From Peptoniphilaceae bacterium (GTDB taxonomy: Bacteria; Bacillota; Clostridia; Tissierellales; Peptoniphilaceae), in the NCBI GenBank assembly GCA_028726605.1, contig JAQYPV010000023.1, forward strand, positions 85,259-149,258: a stretch of DNA of 64,000 bases, written 5' to 3'. Position 1 is the first letter of the stretch, and each line of letters opens with the position of its first letter. Below the pieces are notes generated by a model. The model worked only from the letters and a program-made list of their open reading frames with translations, was not told where the DNA came from and ran no database searches. This document shows, in pieces, positions 35,577-45,000 of this stretch. The position numbers and the translations under genes are program-made.

Positions 35577-36158
35577 TCACATGGAGGTGATGACTTGATC
35601 GATCAGTCCGTATTTTTGGGCCTCTTCCGCATTGAGCCAACGGTCGCGGTCGGTATCGCGCTCGATCACCTTGAGGGTCTGCCCCGTCTGATCCGCTAAG
35701 ATCTTGTTGAGTCTCTTCTTGGTCTCGAGGATCTTCTTCGCCGTGATCTCGATGTCCGACGCCATGCCCTGCGCACCGCCCGACGGCTGGTGGATCATGA
35801 TGTCCGCATTGGGCAGAGCAAAGCGCTTACCCTTCTCACCACTCGCCAAGAGCACCGCGCCCATGCTGGCCGCCATGCCCACGCAGATGGTGGAGACGTC
35901 GCTCTTGATGTAGTTCATCGTGTCGTAGATGGCCAGGCCCGCCGTCACCTCGCCGCCCGGCGAGTTGATGTAGAGCTGGATGTCCTTGTTGGGAGCTTTG
36001 TGTTCCAAGAAGAGCAGCTGGCCCACGATGATGTTGGCCATCTGAGTCTCAATCGGACCGCTCAAGAAGATGATGCGCTCTTCCAACAGACGCGAATACA
36101 GATCGTAGGCGCGTTCCCCGCGCCCCGTATTTTCAATGACAGTAGGGATTAATGGCAT
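35577..36158 (-). CDS. clpP: ATP-dependent Clp protease proteolytic subunit ClpP
   Basis: 193 residues from ATG at 36158 ([11 protein letters not shown]), after AAAGAAGGAA; an ATG 30 bases upstream lacks a matching site. Catalytic triad: Ser in [10 protein letters not shown] (about 97), His in IMIHQPSGG (about 122), Asp in RDTDRD (about 171). A typical ClpP length without a propeptide. It forms the tetradecameric chamber used with ClpX. It sits between tig and clpX. Confidence 0.98.
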   Translation of the reverse strand: MPLIPTVIENTGRGERAYDLYSRLLEERIIFLSGPIETQMANIIVGQLLFLEHKAPNKDIQLYINSPGGEVTAGLAIYDTMNYIKSDVSTICVGMAASMGAVLLASGEKGKRFALPNADIMIHQPSGGAQGMASDIEITAKKILETKKRLNKILADQTGQTLKVIERDTDRDRWLNAEEAQKYGLIDQVITSM

Positions 36159-36208
36159 GGTTCCTTCTTTCTCTGGTTCTTCGTTCATCCGGCATGCCCT
36201 CCGCCCCG

Positions 36209-37594
36209 TTATTCTTCCGATGCCGGGGCGTCCGCCTGTTCTTCGGTCGTGTTCACATCGGGGGCATCGCCCGTCTCTTCAGCCGCTTCTTCCGAGGCGT
36301 CTTCCTTCGCTTCCACGAAGGTCACCTGTTCCACCAGGTAGTCGAGTGCCTTCTTCTTGCGCACGTCGTCGGCCACCAAGTCTTCCTGGTGCATCTCCTT
36401 CATGCGCTTGATGAAGTCCTCAGGGTCTTTGGAGCCGTAGGTCTCGGCCAATTCCTTCATCTCGGCGTCGATCTCTTCTTCCGTGGCTTCAAAGCCCTGC
36501 TCTTCCGCCAGGGCGCCCAGCGCTAAGTCGCCGGCGACGCGGTCGCGAGCGGCCGGTTCGTAGTTTTCACGCAATTGTTCGATGGACGCGCCGCCGAACT
36601 GCATGTACTGCTCCATGGAGATGCCCATCTGCTGCAACTGGTTGGCGAAGTTGCGGATCTCCACGTCCACTTGTTCCTCCACCATGGCCTGCGGCGGCTC
36701 GATGTTGGAGAGCTTCACCAACGTTTTGATGGCGTTGTTCTGCTTCTCCACGAGTTCGTGCTCTCTGGCGTGTTCCATGAGGTGCTCTTTGATCGACGCG
36801 CGGTATTCATCAAACGTGTCGTACTCTGACACATCCTGCGCAAAGTCGTCGTCGAGTTCCGGCATTTCCTTTTCCTGCACTTCATGCAAGGTCACGGCAA
36901 AGACGGCGTCCTTGCCCTTCAAGTCCTCGGCGTGGTATTCCTCGGGGAACGTGACGTTCACGTCAAAGCTCTCACCCGCCGTATGTCCTTCAATTTGCTC
37001 TTCAAACCCGGGAATGAACGCGCCCGAGCCCAACACCAAGGTCTGCTTCTCCGCGGTACCGCCGTCAAAAGCCACGCCGTCGATGCTGCCCGCGTAGTCG
37101 ATGGAGACCGTGTCGCCGTTCTGTGCCGCGCGCTCCACCGGACGCATGACCGCATTCTTCTCGCGTTCCTGTTCGATGGCGTGATCCACTTCCTCGTCCG
37201 CCACCTGCGCCGAATGGTACGCGACCTCGACGCCTTTGTACTCCGCCAACGTCGGATGCGGCAATGTGGCCTGAGTGACTTTCACGACGATGTCTTTTTT
37301 CTCTTCAAACGTGTCCAAATCGACGTCCGGACGGCCCACGGCCTCGAGTTCCAACTCTTTGACAGCCGCGTCCAACGCATCCGGCAAGAGCGCGTTCAGC
37401 GCGTCTTCGTAGAAGATCTTGCCGTAGTTCATCTCGATGATTTTGCGCGGGGCCTTGCCTTTACGGAAGCCTGGAATAGCGTAACGGCCGCGCGTGCGAC
37501 GGTACACCTTGTCCGCTTCTGCATTGAAGTCATCCCAAGAGATGGTGGTCGTGTAGACCGCCAGATCCTTTTCATGTGATTCTAGTTGTGCCAT
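36209..37594 (-). CDS. tig: Trigger factor, ribosome-associated chaperone and PPIase
   Basis: 461 residues; AAGGAGT before the ATG. The ribosome-binding signature [13 protein letters not shown] lies near 43-55, the FKBP-type PPIase domain covers about 150-240 ([32 protein letters not shown]), and the long helical C-terminal domain follows. The final 35 residues are Glu/Ala/Asp-rich ([11 protein letters not shown]), as in several Gram-positive relatives. It folds nascent chains and is the first gene of the protein-quality operon, with an extended -10 promoter 42 bases upstream. Confidence 0.97.
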   Translation of the reverse strand: MAQLESHEKDLAVYTTTISWDDFNAEADKVYRRTRGRYAIPGFRKGKAPRKIIEMNYGKIFYEDALNALLPDALDAAVKELELEAVGRPDVDLDTFEEKKDIVVKVTQATLPHPTLAEYKGVEVAYHSAQVADEEVDHAIEQEREKNAVMRPVERAAQNGDTVSIDYAGSIDGVAFDGGTAEKQTLVLGSGAFIPGFEEQIEGHTAGESFDVNVTFPEEYHAEDLKGKDAVFAVTLHEVQEKEMPELDDDFAQDVSEYDTFDEYRASIKEHLMEHAREHELVEKQNNAIKTLVKLSNIEPPQAMVEEQVDVEIRNFANQLQQMGISMEQYMQFGGASIEQLRENYEPAARDRVAGDLALGALAEEQGFEATEEEIDAEMKELAETYGSKDPEDFIKRMKEMHQEDLVADDVRKKKALDYLVEQVTFVEAKEDASEEAAEETGDAPDVNTTEEQADAPASEE

Positions 37595-37635
37595 TTGTCT
37601 TACTCCTTGTCGATCGATTTGTGTGCAATACAGAA

Positions 37636-37644
37636 TATTATAGC
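37636..37644 (-). promoter_or_regulatory. Promoter of the tig-clpP-clpX operon
   Basis: Minus strand TGCTATAAT, a consensus extended -10; TTCTAA 17 bases upstream is a weak -35 and lies over the end of degV. Confidence 0.65.
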
Positions 37645-37659
37645 ACGAACCCGCTCGCC

Positions 37660-38487
37660 TTAGAAACCGACCACGACGCCGCTCTGATTGGCGTAGGTCG
37701 TCACGAGGCCCGCCGACTTCATGATCTCCACGTGGCGGAACGGGACGCGAGCCAGAATTGCCTCTTTCACGGTCTCCGCCAACGGCAGATCGTTGACGTG
37801 CGAGATGTACAACGTGCGGTGTTCAAAGTCCACATTCTCTTTGCGGATGGCGTCGACCATGTTGGAAATGGCCTTTTTCATGCCCCGGGCGATGGATTTG
37901 ACGCCAATCGTGCCGTTAACCGCATAACACACGGGCCGAATGGAGAGGCCCTTCAGGAGCCGCCCTGCGAGCGCCGGCATGCGGCCGGATTTCACCAGCG
38001 TGCTGTAGTCGTCCAGGATGAAATAGGTGTAATTCGACGCCTGGACCTCCTCTTCCTTCGCCACGATCTCGTCAAACGAGAGCCCGTCCTCGATGAGCTG
38101 GTGAATTTTCATTACGAGCGAAGTGTGGCCCGCCGCGGCGGACTTGGAATCGAACACGTACACTTTGCGTCCCTTGGCGATGAGTTCCTCCGCCGCCAAA
38201 CGGGCGTTGTTGTAGGAACTGCTGAGGCGCGCCGTCACCGTGAAGATGAACGCCTCCGCCGCGTCGCCCACTGCGTCGATGAACTTCTGCGGCGCGCGCG
38301 CCGCGCTCTTGGTGATCTCGGACGAAGCGGCGACGTCCGCTAAGAAGGCGTCGATGTCCATGGTCTCGTCATCGACGTAATGATGGCCATTGCTCGTCAG
38401 GATGAAAGGCACGCGCTCCACGTCCACGCGCTTTGCGAGATTTTCGTTCCAATCGAGACTGGTGTCCGCAATGATTTTGGGTTTCAC
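37660..38487 (-). CDS. DegV family fatty-acid-binding protein
   Basis: 275 residues. The EDD-fold signature is IIADTSLDWN at the N-terminus, then FTVTARLSSSYNNAR (about 80), the typical T-x-LSSSYNSA motif. DegV proteins bind a fatty acid and, as FakB, present it to the FakA kinase. FakA is not in the window. It lies 15 bases after cca in the same run. The ATG has GGAG further upstream within the short gap. Which fatty acid is bound is not predictable here. Confidence 0.9.
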   Translation of the reverse strand: MKPKIIADTSLDWNENLAKRVDVERVPFILTSNGHHYVDDETMDIDAFLADVAASSEITKSAARAPQKFIDAVGDAAEAFIFTVTARLSSSYNNARLAAEELIAKGRKVYVFDSKSAAAGHTSLVMKIHQLIEDGLSFDEIVAKEEEVQASNYTYFILDDYSTLVKSGRMPALAGRLLKGLSIRPVCYAVNGTIGVKSIARGMKKAISNMVDAIRKENVDFEHRTLYISHVNDLPLAETVKEAILARVPFRHVEIMKSAGLVTTYANQSGVVVGF

Positions 38488-38502
38488 TCCGTGCTCCTTG
38501 GT

Positions 38503-39807
38503 CTATGCCTTGTGATGTTGAAACAGAGTCGGATCCGGCAATGCCTTTTTCAACGCCTCGGGCGTGTTCAAGACGCGCTCATCGATGACGTCCTCCAGCA
38601 AAGACGACAAAACCTGACCCACGACGCGGCCCTGAGGGATGCCATGCGCCAACACGTCGGCGCCAGAAATGGCCAAGTCCCCCACCGTCGTCGGAAGATG
38701 ATCTCGTTTTATTATAGCCAAAAATGCAGAAACTAACGCAATCTCCCTCTCGGCCGCGGCGTCGTCCCGGGCGCGGGCTTCCGCGTCCAAAAACGTCACG
38801 ATGTCCTCCGTGTCCGGCGACGTCGCGCCCACAAAGCGCTGCGCTTCTTTAAGCGTCTGCGGCAAAGGCTCTTGGGGCTGGGAAAGCATGGCGCTGACGC
38901 GGTCGAGCCGCTTCGTCGGGAGCTTTAACTGTTTTAAGAGGCGCCGCATCTCACGCGCCTGAGCTTTTCGATGCCGGACGTTCGGACCCTCTACGGGCCA
39001 GAGCGTCGCCGCGCCCTCCGGCGTCTCTTGCGTGACGAGTCCGCGCCCGAGTGCCGCCCATCGAAAGGCCGCATCGCGCGGCACGGCACAGAACAGCGCA
39101 ACGGACACGCCCTCGGCCGGGAGCGTGGGAAACAGCGTCGCCCAGAGGCCGGTTTCCATCAAGAGCGAAAGCGCGCGTTCGGCGTGCGCTCCCTCCCACA
39201 TGCGCTCGAGTTCGTCCGCAATGCGCTCGGCCGAGATGAGCGAGAGGCGTGAGAGATGCGTGTGAATGGCCTCGCGGAGCGACGGCTCCAGCTGTAGTGA
39301 AAAGCGAGCCGCAAAGCGCACCGCGCGCAACATGCGCAGAGCGTCTTCGCCGATGCGCTCCTCCGCGTCGCCGACGGCGCGCAAGATGCCGCGGGCGAGG
39401 TCGTCGCGCCCGTGATACACGTCCAAGAGTCCGCGTGACGGATGCCACGCCATGGCGTTCATGGTGAAATCCCGGCGCATGAGGTCTTCCTCAATGCGCT
39501 CTGAAAAGCACACCGCGTCGGGATGGCGACCATCGCGATAGCCCTGCTCCGCCCGGTACGTGGTCACCTCGTAGACGCCGTCGTCCCACACCACGCGAAT
39601 GGTGCCGAAGGCCTTCCCCACGTCGAGGGTGGTCACGTCCGAAAAGAGCGCTTGGATGGCGTCCGGCCTCGCGTTCGTCGTGATGTCCACGTCGTGGCCG
39701 GAAAGGCCCAGAAGCGCGTCGCGCACGGCGCCGCCCACAATCCACGCCTGGTAGCCCGCTTCTTCCAGGCGATGCAAGATGGCGAGCGCGCCGGGTGGGA
39801 CGTTCAT
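38503..39807 (-). CDS. cca: CCA-adding tRNA nucleotidyltransferase / poly(A) polymerase family
   Basis: 434 residues; ATG overlaps the glmM stop by four bases. The head domain has GGAVRDALLG (about 21) with the catalytic carboxylates in HDVDITT (about 38), then RRDFTMNAMAW (about 110) and DPxxDL-like DVYHGRDDLARGILRAVGD (about 128), and the neck helix region ED ALRMLRAVRFAARF. It adds or repairs the 3' CCA of tRNAs. No HD domain was noticed. It is part of the rsmI-glmM-cca-degV run. Confidence 0.94.
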   Translation of the reverse strand: MNVPPGALAILHRLEEAGYQAWIVGGAVRDALLGLSGHDVDITTNARPDAIQALFSDVTTLDVGKAFGTIRVVWDDGVYEVTTYRAEQGYRDGRHPDAVCFSERIEEDLMRRDFTMNAMAWHPSRGLLDVYHGRDDLARGILRAVGDAEERIGEDALRMLRAVRFAARFSLQLEPSLREAIHTHLSRLSLISAERIADELERMWEGAHAERALSLLMETGLWATLFPTLPAEGVSVALFCAVPRDAAFRWAALGRGLVTQETPEGAATLWPVEGPNVRHRKAQAREMRRLLKQLKLPTKRLDRVSAMLSQPQEPLPQTLKEAQRFVGATSPDTEDIVTFLDAEARARDDAAAEREIALVSAFLAIIKRDHLPTTVGDLAISGADVLAHGIPQGRVVGQVLSSLLEDVIDERVLNTPEALKKALPDPTLFQHHKA

Positions 39808-41204
39808 GCCACGAACCCCTCAGCGCGCAAGGCGTCCAGAATCTGCTCCACCGCCGCTTCGCACGTCTCGCGGTCGCGGTGCTCCGCCATGACGCGCACC
39901 AAGGGTTCCGTCCCCGAGGCGCGCACGAGCGTGCGGCCGTCATCGCCCAGGAGCGCATCCGCCGCCGCAATGGCCTCCTGCACGCGCGCATTGGCCAGCG
40001 CCGCCTCTTTGTCCGCCACGCGCACGTTCTTCAACACCTGCGGGTAGGGCTGGAATTCCATGTGAAGCGACGCGAGGTCGCTCTTGCGTTCGACCATGAT
40101 CTCCGTCACGCGCAGCGCCGTCAACACGCCGTCGCCCGTCGTGGCGTACTTGGAGAAGATGATGTGGCCGGACTGTTCGCCGCCCAGCGCGTAGCCGTTT
40201 TTGAACATCTCCGCCGCCACGTACTTGTCGCCCACGGGGGTCTTCGCCGCGTGGATGCCGGCGCGCTCAAAGGCTTTGTAGAGACCGAAGTTGGACATGA
40301 CCGTGGTCACCACGGTGTTAGCCGGCAGCGCGTTGTTGGCTTTGAGATCCACGCCGCAGAGGTAGAGAATGGCGTCGCCGTCCACGACGTTCCCGTGATT
40401 GTCCACGGCGATGCAGCGGTCGGCGTCGCCGTCAAAGGCGAACCCGCAGTCCAGCTTGGACTCTTTCACGAGTTTCACCAGGCTCTCGATGTGGGTAGAG
40501 CCGCTATCCACGTTGATGTTGAGGCCATTGGGCTCGTCGTGGATGACGAAGGTCTCCGCGCCCAGCGCGTCGAAGACGTTTTTGGCGATGGTGAAGGCGG
40601 CGCCGTTGGCCGTGTCCAGCCCGATGCGCAGGCGCTTAAATGAGCGGCGCACCGTCTGCATGAGGTAGCCGATGTAGCGGTTGCGCCCCTGCGAGTAATC
40701 CGACACTTCGCCGATGTCCTCCCGCTCGGCCAGAGGGATCTCCGGCGTCTTCCCGTCGATGTAGGCTTCCACTTTTTCGAGCAAGGCGTCGTCCATCTTG
40801 GTGCCCTTGTCGTCGATGATCTTGATGCCGTTGTCGTAGAACGGGTTGTGGCTGGCCGAGATCATGATGCCGCAGCAAAAGTCGTCGGCGCGCGTGATGT
40901 AGGAGACGGAGGGCGTAGTCGTCACGTGCATGAGGGACACATCGGCGCCGCTGGAGACGAGGCCCGCTGCCAGCGCGTTTTCCAGCATGTAGCTGGAGCG
41001 TCGTGTGTCCTTGCCGATCACAAAGCGCGGCTTGGGCGCGTCCACCCATTCCGGGAGTGCTCTCGTGGCGCTCTGGTCCGCCAAGAGCTTCTTGCGTTCG
41101 GCGTTAAAATGCGCCCCCAGGAAGCGGCCGATCTGATAGGCATGCGTCGCGGTGAGCGTCTTGTTCGCCTCTCCGCGAAAGCCATCCGTTCCAAAGTATT
41201 TCAT
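39804..41204 (-). CDS. glmM: Phosphoglucosamine mutase
   Basis: 466 residues from ATG at 41204 (MKYFGTDGFRGEAN), after AAGAAGGGAA. The phosphoserine loop ISASHNPFYDNG lies near 110, the metal loop FDGDADRCIAV near 255, the sugar loop GGEQSGH near 340 and the C-terminal phosphate loop RASGTEPLVRV near 425. It converts glucosamine-6-phosphate to glucosamine-1-phosphate for peptidoglycan, downstream of GlmS at 16406. Slightly longer than the usual 445-450 residues because of an insertion near residues 43-62. Confidence 0.95.
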   Translation of the reverse strand: MKYFGTDGFRGEANKTLTATHAYQIGRFLGAHFNAERKKLLADQSATRALPEWVDAPKPRFVIGKDTRRSSYMLENALAAGLVSSGADVSLMHVTTTPSVSYITRADDFCCGIMISASHNPFYDNGIKIIDDKGTKMDDALLEKVEAYIDGKTPEIPLAEREDIGEVSDYSQGRNRYIGYLMQTVRRSFKRLRIGLDTANGAAFTIAKNVFDALGAETFVIHDEPNGLNINVDSGSTHIESLVKLVKESKLDCGFAFDGDADRCIAVDNHGNVVDGDAILYLCGVDLKANNALPANTVVTTVMSNFGLYKAFERAGIHAAKTPVGDKYVAAEMFKNGYALGGEQSGHIIFSKYATTGDGVLTALRVTEIMVERKSDLASLHMEFQPYPQVLKNVRVADKEAALANARVQEAIAAADALLGDDGRTLVRASGTEPLVRVMAEHRDRETCEAAVEQILDALRAEGFVA

Positions 41205-41354
41205 GTTTCCCTTCTTTCTGAGCCTTTCGGCTTCTTGCGCTCTGCGGTCCGCACGGCACGCGCTGACCTTTTCCTCACACCGCCCCTCGTCCACGCGCAA
41301 AGGGCTTTTCACCTTGGGGTTCGCACTTGGCCGTTTTCGCCTCACGGCCTCGTC

Positions 41355-42209
41355 TCAGATGTCGGCCGCATCTATCTTGAGCGCCATTTCGTAAACGTCA
41401 TTGCGACGTCGACCGGAGAGTGCCGTTACATCCCGCACGGCATCGGCCCGACGCATACCCGCCGCCACACGTTTATGGAGTTCCTCGCGCAGGCGCGTAT
41501 CCGACCACACCGTTTCCGTCTTCTCATTGGGCCCCACGACGACCACAAATTCGCCCTTCGTCGTGATCTTTTGGGGATCAAACGCCGCGCCGGAAAAGCG
41601 CAGCACTTCTTCGTGCGCCTTCGTCCACTCGCGGATCACCGCAAACTCTCGCTCCGGCCAGCGCGCGCAGAGCGAGGCAAGTGTGACGACGATGCGGTGC
41701 GGTGCCTCGTAGAAGACGCTCGCCACCGTCGCCCGATCCATCTCGGCCAGCACGGCCTCACGCTCCGATCCTTTGCGCGGCATGAAGCCTTGAAAGGTGT
41801 AGCGCCCGTCTCCAATGCCCGCCGCCACCACGGCCGTCACCGCCGCGCTCGGGCCGGGCAGCACGGTGTAGGGGAGGTTTCGCGCCTGCGCCTCTTTTAC
41901 GATGCGCCCACCGGGATCTGACACGCCCGGCATGCCGGCATCCGAGATGACGGCCACCTTTTCGCCCCGCGCCACGAGCGCCAACAATTCTTCCGCCCGT
42001 TCGGCTTCGTTGTGCTGATGATAGGACACCAAGGGCTTGTCGATGCCATAGTACGCGAGCAGCGGACGCGAGTGGCGCGTGTCCTCACACGCCACCACAT
42101 CCGCGTCGCGCAGCGTGTCAATGGCGCGCTGAGTCATGTCGCCGCGGTTGCCGATGGGCGTGGGCACCAGCGACAGCAACCCGATCGCACAGCGGTCTTC
42201 CTCGTTCAT
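41355..42209 (-). CDS. rsmI: 16S rRNA (cytidine(1402)-2'-O)-methyltransferase
   Basis: 284 residues from ATG at 42209 after AGAGGAAGG (a GTG six bases upstream is less well placed). Tetrapyrrole-methylase fold: LVPTPIGNRGDMT at the N-terminus, CEDTRHSRPLL (about 40), SDAGMPGVSDPG (about 85) and LPGPSAAVTAVVAAG (about 113). RsmI methylates the 2'-OH of C1402 in the ribosomal decoding centre. First gene of a run with glmM (150-bp gap), cca and degV. Confidence 0.95.
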   Translation of the reverse strand: MNEEDRCAIGLLSLVPTPIGNRGDMTQRAIDTLRDADVVACEDTRHSRPLLAYYGIDKPLVSYHQHNEAERAEELLALVARGEKVAVISDAGMPGVSDPGGRIVKEAQARNLPYTVLPGPSAAVTAVVAAGIGDGRYTFQGFMPRKGSEREAVLAEMDRATVASVFYEAPHRIVVTLASLCARWPEREFAVIREWTKAHEEVLRFSGAAFDPQKITTKGEFVVVVGPNEKTETVWSDTRLREELHKRVAAGMRRADAVRDVTALSGRRRNDVYEMALKIDAADI

Positions 42210-42340
42210 GGTCACCTTCCTCTCGTCTTCATTTTATCCGATCTCTCGGTCGGTCGACGGGCTTTGCCCATGGCCGTTGACGCCCCTTGAATGCCGTCAA
42301 ATTCTAGAACCCGCTCTGCGTCGCAAACGCGCTCGTCAAC

Positions 42341-42380
42341 AAAAAAGGAGCGCTCAAAAGGACAACCCTTCGAGCGCTTC
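42341..42380 (-). terminator. Terminator of the ferredoxin gene
   Basis: Minus strand: AGCGCTC ... GAGCGCT followed by CCTTTTTTG; seven-pair stem with a loop of about 16 bases, 22 bases after the stop codon. Confidence 0.75.
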
Positions 42381-42401
42381 TCTTCGTTTCGAAAATCTCA
42401 G

Positions 42402-42572
42402 TTAGTCTTCCGGATGAATGGATTCCGTCGGGCAAACACCGGCGCAAACGCCACAGTCAATGCACGTATCCGGGTCGATCTGGTAGATGTCGCCCTCGCT
42501 GATCGAACTCGTAGGGCATTGATCCATGCAGGTACCGCAAGCGATGCAGGTGTCGTTAATTACGTAAGCCAT
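42402..42572 (-). CDS. 2[4Fe-4S] ferredoxin
   Basis: 56 residues; ATG at 42572 after GAGGAGG. Eight cysteines in two perfect CxxCxxCxxxCP sets: C9, C12, C15, C19 and C37, C40, C43, C47. The ends have the Clostridium-type sequence AYVINDTC. It is a low-potential electron carrier for hydrogenase and oxidoreductases. Strong own promoter (42616-42644) and terminator, so it is transcribed alone in large amounts although it lies within a minus-strand gene run. Confidence 0.97.
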   Translation of the reverse strand: MAYVINDTCIACGTCMDQCPTSSISEGDIYQIDPDTCIDCGVCAGVCPTESIHPED

Positions 42573-42615
42573 GATTCCTCCTCGAAGGTTATGTCATTTC
42601 CCTGTTACGCTCTTG

Positions 42616-42644
42616 ATAATAGAGAAACTCACCGGTATTGTCAA
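42616..42644 (-). promoter_or_regulatory. Strong promoter of the ferredoxin gene
   Basis: Minus strand TTGACA (42644-42639), exactly 17 bp, TATTAT (42621-42616). One of the best consensus promoters in the window. Confidence 0.88.
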
Positions 42645-42692
42645 GGCTGTGCCAAAGTAATTGCACTACGAGTGTTTTTCCCTGAACGAGCG

Positions 42693-43853
42693 TCAATGGC
42701 GTTTGTGACGACGCCCCCTGCGGCGATGCACCCCGGGGACGCGCCCCTTCTGTGCGTAACTCGTGGCCTCCGTCCGCTCGGGTTCTTCCGTGCGCGCCGC
42801 ACCTCTCTCTTGGATGACGCTTTGCTCATAGCGCACGCTGTGCCGCAGTGTTGTGTCCGTCTCGTCTGCCATAAGAGACGTCGCCTCTTTCGCGCGCACG
42901 GCCACGAGCGCTTCCTCCGCATCGTCCACGGCTTCTTCCGCGGCTTCGTCGTGCCGCGCCTTCGCCTTGGCCTGGCGGCGCTCCCACTCCTTGAGCTCCT
43001 CCGGCGAGCGCAATTCAGGGCGTTGCTGGCCCTTGCGCCGACGCTGGATGACCGGAGCGTCCGCCACGTCGAAGTACTGTTCGTCCTCCGTGCCGTCCTC
43101 GTGATGCACGTGCACGCGCACGCGTTTCTGCAACACATCGCGGTCGACGACGTAGCCCTGCGCTTCCGGCGTGAGCACCAAGGTGCCCTTGGCCGGCACT
43201 TGTTTCGCGTTTTCCAAGTAGTGCTCCTGCTCGTAATTCAGGCAGCACATGAGGCGCCCGCATGCACCGGAAATCTTCGTCGGGTTGAGCGACAGCCCTT
43301 GCGTCTTCGCCATCTTGATGGAGACGGGCACAAAGTCCGCCATGTAGCGGCGACAGCAGAGGGGCTGACCGCACGGTCCTAAGCCCCCGATGCGCTTGGC
43401 GTGGTCGCGCACGCCGATCTGCCGGAGTTCAATGCGCGTGTGAAAGGTCTGCGCCAGATCCCGCACCAACTGGCGAAAGTCCACGCGCAGATCCGCGGTG
43501 AAGTAAAAGATGAGTTTGTCGCGATTGAACGTGTACTCCGCGTCCACGAGCTTCATGTCCAGCTTGTGAGCCTGGACTTTCTCGCGGCAGAGCACCAGAG
43601 CCTCTTCGGCGAGGCGCTGATTTTCTTCCACCACGGCCAAATCCTCTTCATCCGCCTTGCGCACCGCTTGCGCTAAGGGCTGATGAAAGACTTCATCAGG
43701 TAAATCCAAATTGCCAAATTGCGCCGTGCCGTATTCCATACCGCGCTCCGTCATGACGAGGACGTCATCATCGCGCTCGTACGTCTCATCCGGCGCGGCC
43801 ACGTAGACCAAATTGCCGGAATTGTGCAGGCGCACACCAATTACCGTTTTCAT
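42693..43853 (-). CDS. ricT: PSP1-domain protein RicT (YaaT)
   Basis: 386 residues. The PSP1 domain (about 60-150) is followed by a Cys-rich core: GLGPCGQPLCCRRY (about 160) and GACGRLMCCLNYEQ (about 198), the iron-sulfur cysteines of the RicT family. RicT works with RicA and RicF to control RNase Y in Firmicutes. Family members are about 270 residues; here a charged, Arg/Glu-rich extension of about 110 residues follows (from about 278, ending RRRGRRHKRH), possibly RNA-binding. The position next to holB is conserved in Firmicutes. Downstream is ferredoxin with its own promoter. Confidence 0.92.
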   Translation of the reverse strand: MKTVIGVRLHNSGNLVYVAAPDETYERDDDVLVMTERGMEYGTAQFGNLDLPDEVFHQPLAQAVRKADEEDLAVVEENQRLAEEALVLCREKVQAHKLDMKLVDAEYTFNRDKLIFYFTADLRVDFRQLVRDLAQTFHTRIELRQIGVRDHAKRIGGLGPCGQPLCCRRYMADFVPVSIKMAKTQGLSLNPTKISGACGRLMCCLNYEQEHYLENAKQVPAKGTLVLTPEAQGYVVDRDVLQKRVRVHVHHEDGTEDEQYFDVADAPVIQRRRKGQQRPELRSPEELKEWERRQAKAKARHDEAAEEAVDDAEEALVAVRAKEATSLMADETDTTLRHSVRYEQSVIQERGAARTEEPERTEATSYAQKGRVPGVHRRRGRRHKRH

Positions 43854-43864
43854 AACAACTCTCT

Positions 43865-44671
43865 CTATATTTCACGCCCCAAATGAGAAAATAAGTGTTC
43901 GAAAGCCAGAAGGGCGTTCACGTTGACGGCCATGAGGCCTTCGAGTTCCGCCACCTGGTCGAGGGCGAGGAGCACCTGTCCGAGCGATGCCGATGCGGCC
44001 ACCGTCTCGACCGCTTCCCGCCACGCGGCGGGCGCCCCCTCCGCGCGGCCGGTCTGCACTTTGAAGAGCGCCGCTGAAAGCAGCGCCATCAAGGTGTGGA
44101 GCGTCGCTTCTTTCTGTTCTACGAAGGGTTCCAGCGTGTCCCGACGGTCGAAAACCACAGCCCCCTCGCCGGCAAACGCCCGCGCGACGAGCTTCGCCAA
44201 ACGCTCTAAGAGGGCGTCGTCGAGCGCACTCACAAGGGGCGCCGTCTCCAGCGTCACCGTGCGACAACGCGAGCGAATCGTGGGAAGCAGGCGCGCCGCG
44301 TTTTCGGCCACCAGAATCCAGACGAAGTACGACGGCGGCTCCTCCAGCGACTTCAGCATCGCATTCTGCGCTTCGTCGCGCATGAGGTCCGCATGCCACA
44401 GCATCGCCACGCGATAGGCGCCCTCGAGCGGCTTGCGATACATGTCCGCCGTCAGCGCGCGAACGCGGTCGATGGCGATTTTCTCTTCCGTCACTTCGCT
44501 GAGATCCGCCACGGCGCCGCGGTCAAACCGCGCGCCATCCGCGCCGCCCAAGTCCACAAGGACGCGGCGCGCCAAGTCTCGCGCGGCAAAGACGGCCGCC
44601 GCGTGCTCCCCCTCGATGAGGTAGGCGTGCGACAGCTGTTCCGGCGACGTGGGCAGGATAAAGTGCGCCAC
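43865..44671 (-). CDS. holB: DNA polymerase III subunit delta' (clamp-loader)
   Basis: 268 residues from a GTG at 44671 placed two bases after the darA stop, with no separate ribosome binding site, suggesting coupling. The C-terminal part of the clamp-loader AAA+ domain is clear: NAMLKSLEEPPSYFVWIL (about 105) and LLPTIRSRC (about 128). The N-terminal P-loop is absent (SHAYLIEG start), as is normal for delta'. It loads the sliding clamp in replication. Placement in the tmk-darA-holB-ricT order is typical of Firmicutes. Confidence 0.9.
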   Translation of the reverse strand: MAHFILPTSPEQLSHAYLIEGEHAAAVFAARDLARRVLVDLGGADGARFDRGAVADLSEVTEEKIAIDRVRALTADMYRKPLEGAYRVAMLWHADLMRDEAQNAMLKSLEEPPSYFVWILVAENAARLLPTIRSRCRTVTLETAPLVSALDDALLERLAKLVARAFAGEGAVVFDRRDTLEPFVEQKEATLHTLMALLSAALFKVQTGRAEGAPAAWREAVETVAASASLGQVLLALDQVAELEGLMAVNVNALLAFEHLFSHLGREI

Positions 44672-44673
44672 GG

Positions 44674-45000
44674 CTAAATGCGAAACATGGCGTCGATGTC
44701 GATCTGAAAGACCGTCGCCCCGCCCACTTCAATTTCCACGGGGATGGACGAGTAGACGCTCGGGTCGAGCTGGGGGCTCATCACCGGTGCGATGGCCTTG
44801 CGCCGCGAACAGTTGCGGCGGATGATGCCGAGCGCCTCCTGGACTTCCTCTTCTTCCACGCCCAAAAAGAGCGTCGTGTTCCCGCTTTTCAAAAAGCCGC
44901 CCGTGGAACTCAGCCGCGTCACGCGAAACTGATTTTCCACCAAATCTTCCATCAAGGGGACAGCGTCGCTGTCCTGCACAATACAAATCAATAACTTCAC
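44674..45000 (-). CDS. darA: Cyclic-di-AMP receptor DarA (PII-like, PstA/YaaQ)
   Basis: 108 residues from GTG at 45000, overlapping the tmk stop by four bases and preceded by GGAGA. The N-terminus KLLICIVQDSDA and the later VTRLSSTGGFLKSGNTT (about 27-43) are near-exact family signatures. PII-like trimers of this family bind cyclic-di-AMP in Gram-positive bacteria. Downstream effectors are unknown even in model species. It is between tmk and holB as in Bacillus. Confidence 0.94.
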   Translation of the reverse strand: MKLLICIVQDSDAVPLMEDLVENQFRVTRLSSTGGFLKSGNTTLFLGVEEEEVQEALGIIRRNCSRRKAIAPVMSPQLDPSVYSSIPVEIEVGGATVFQIDIDAMFRI

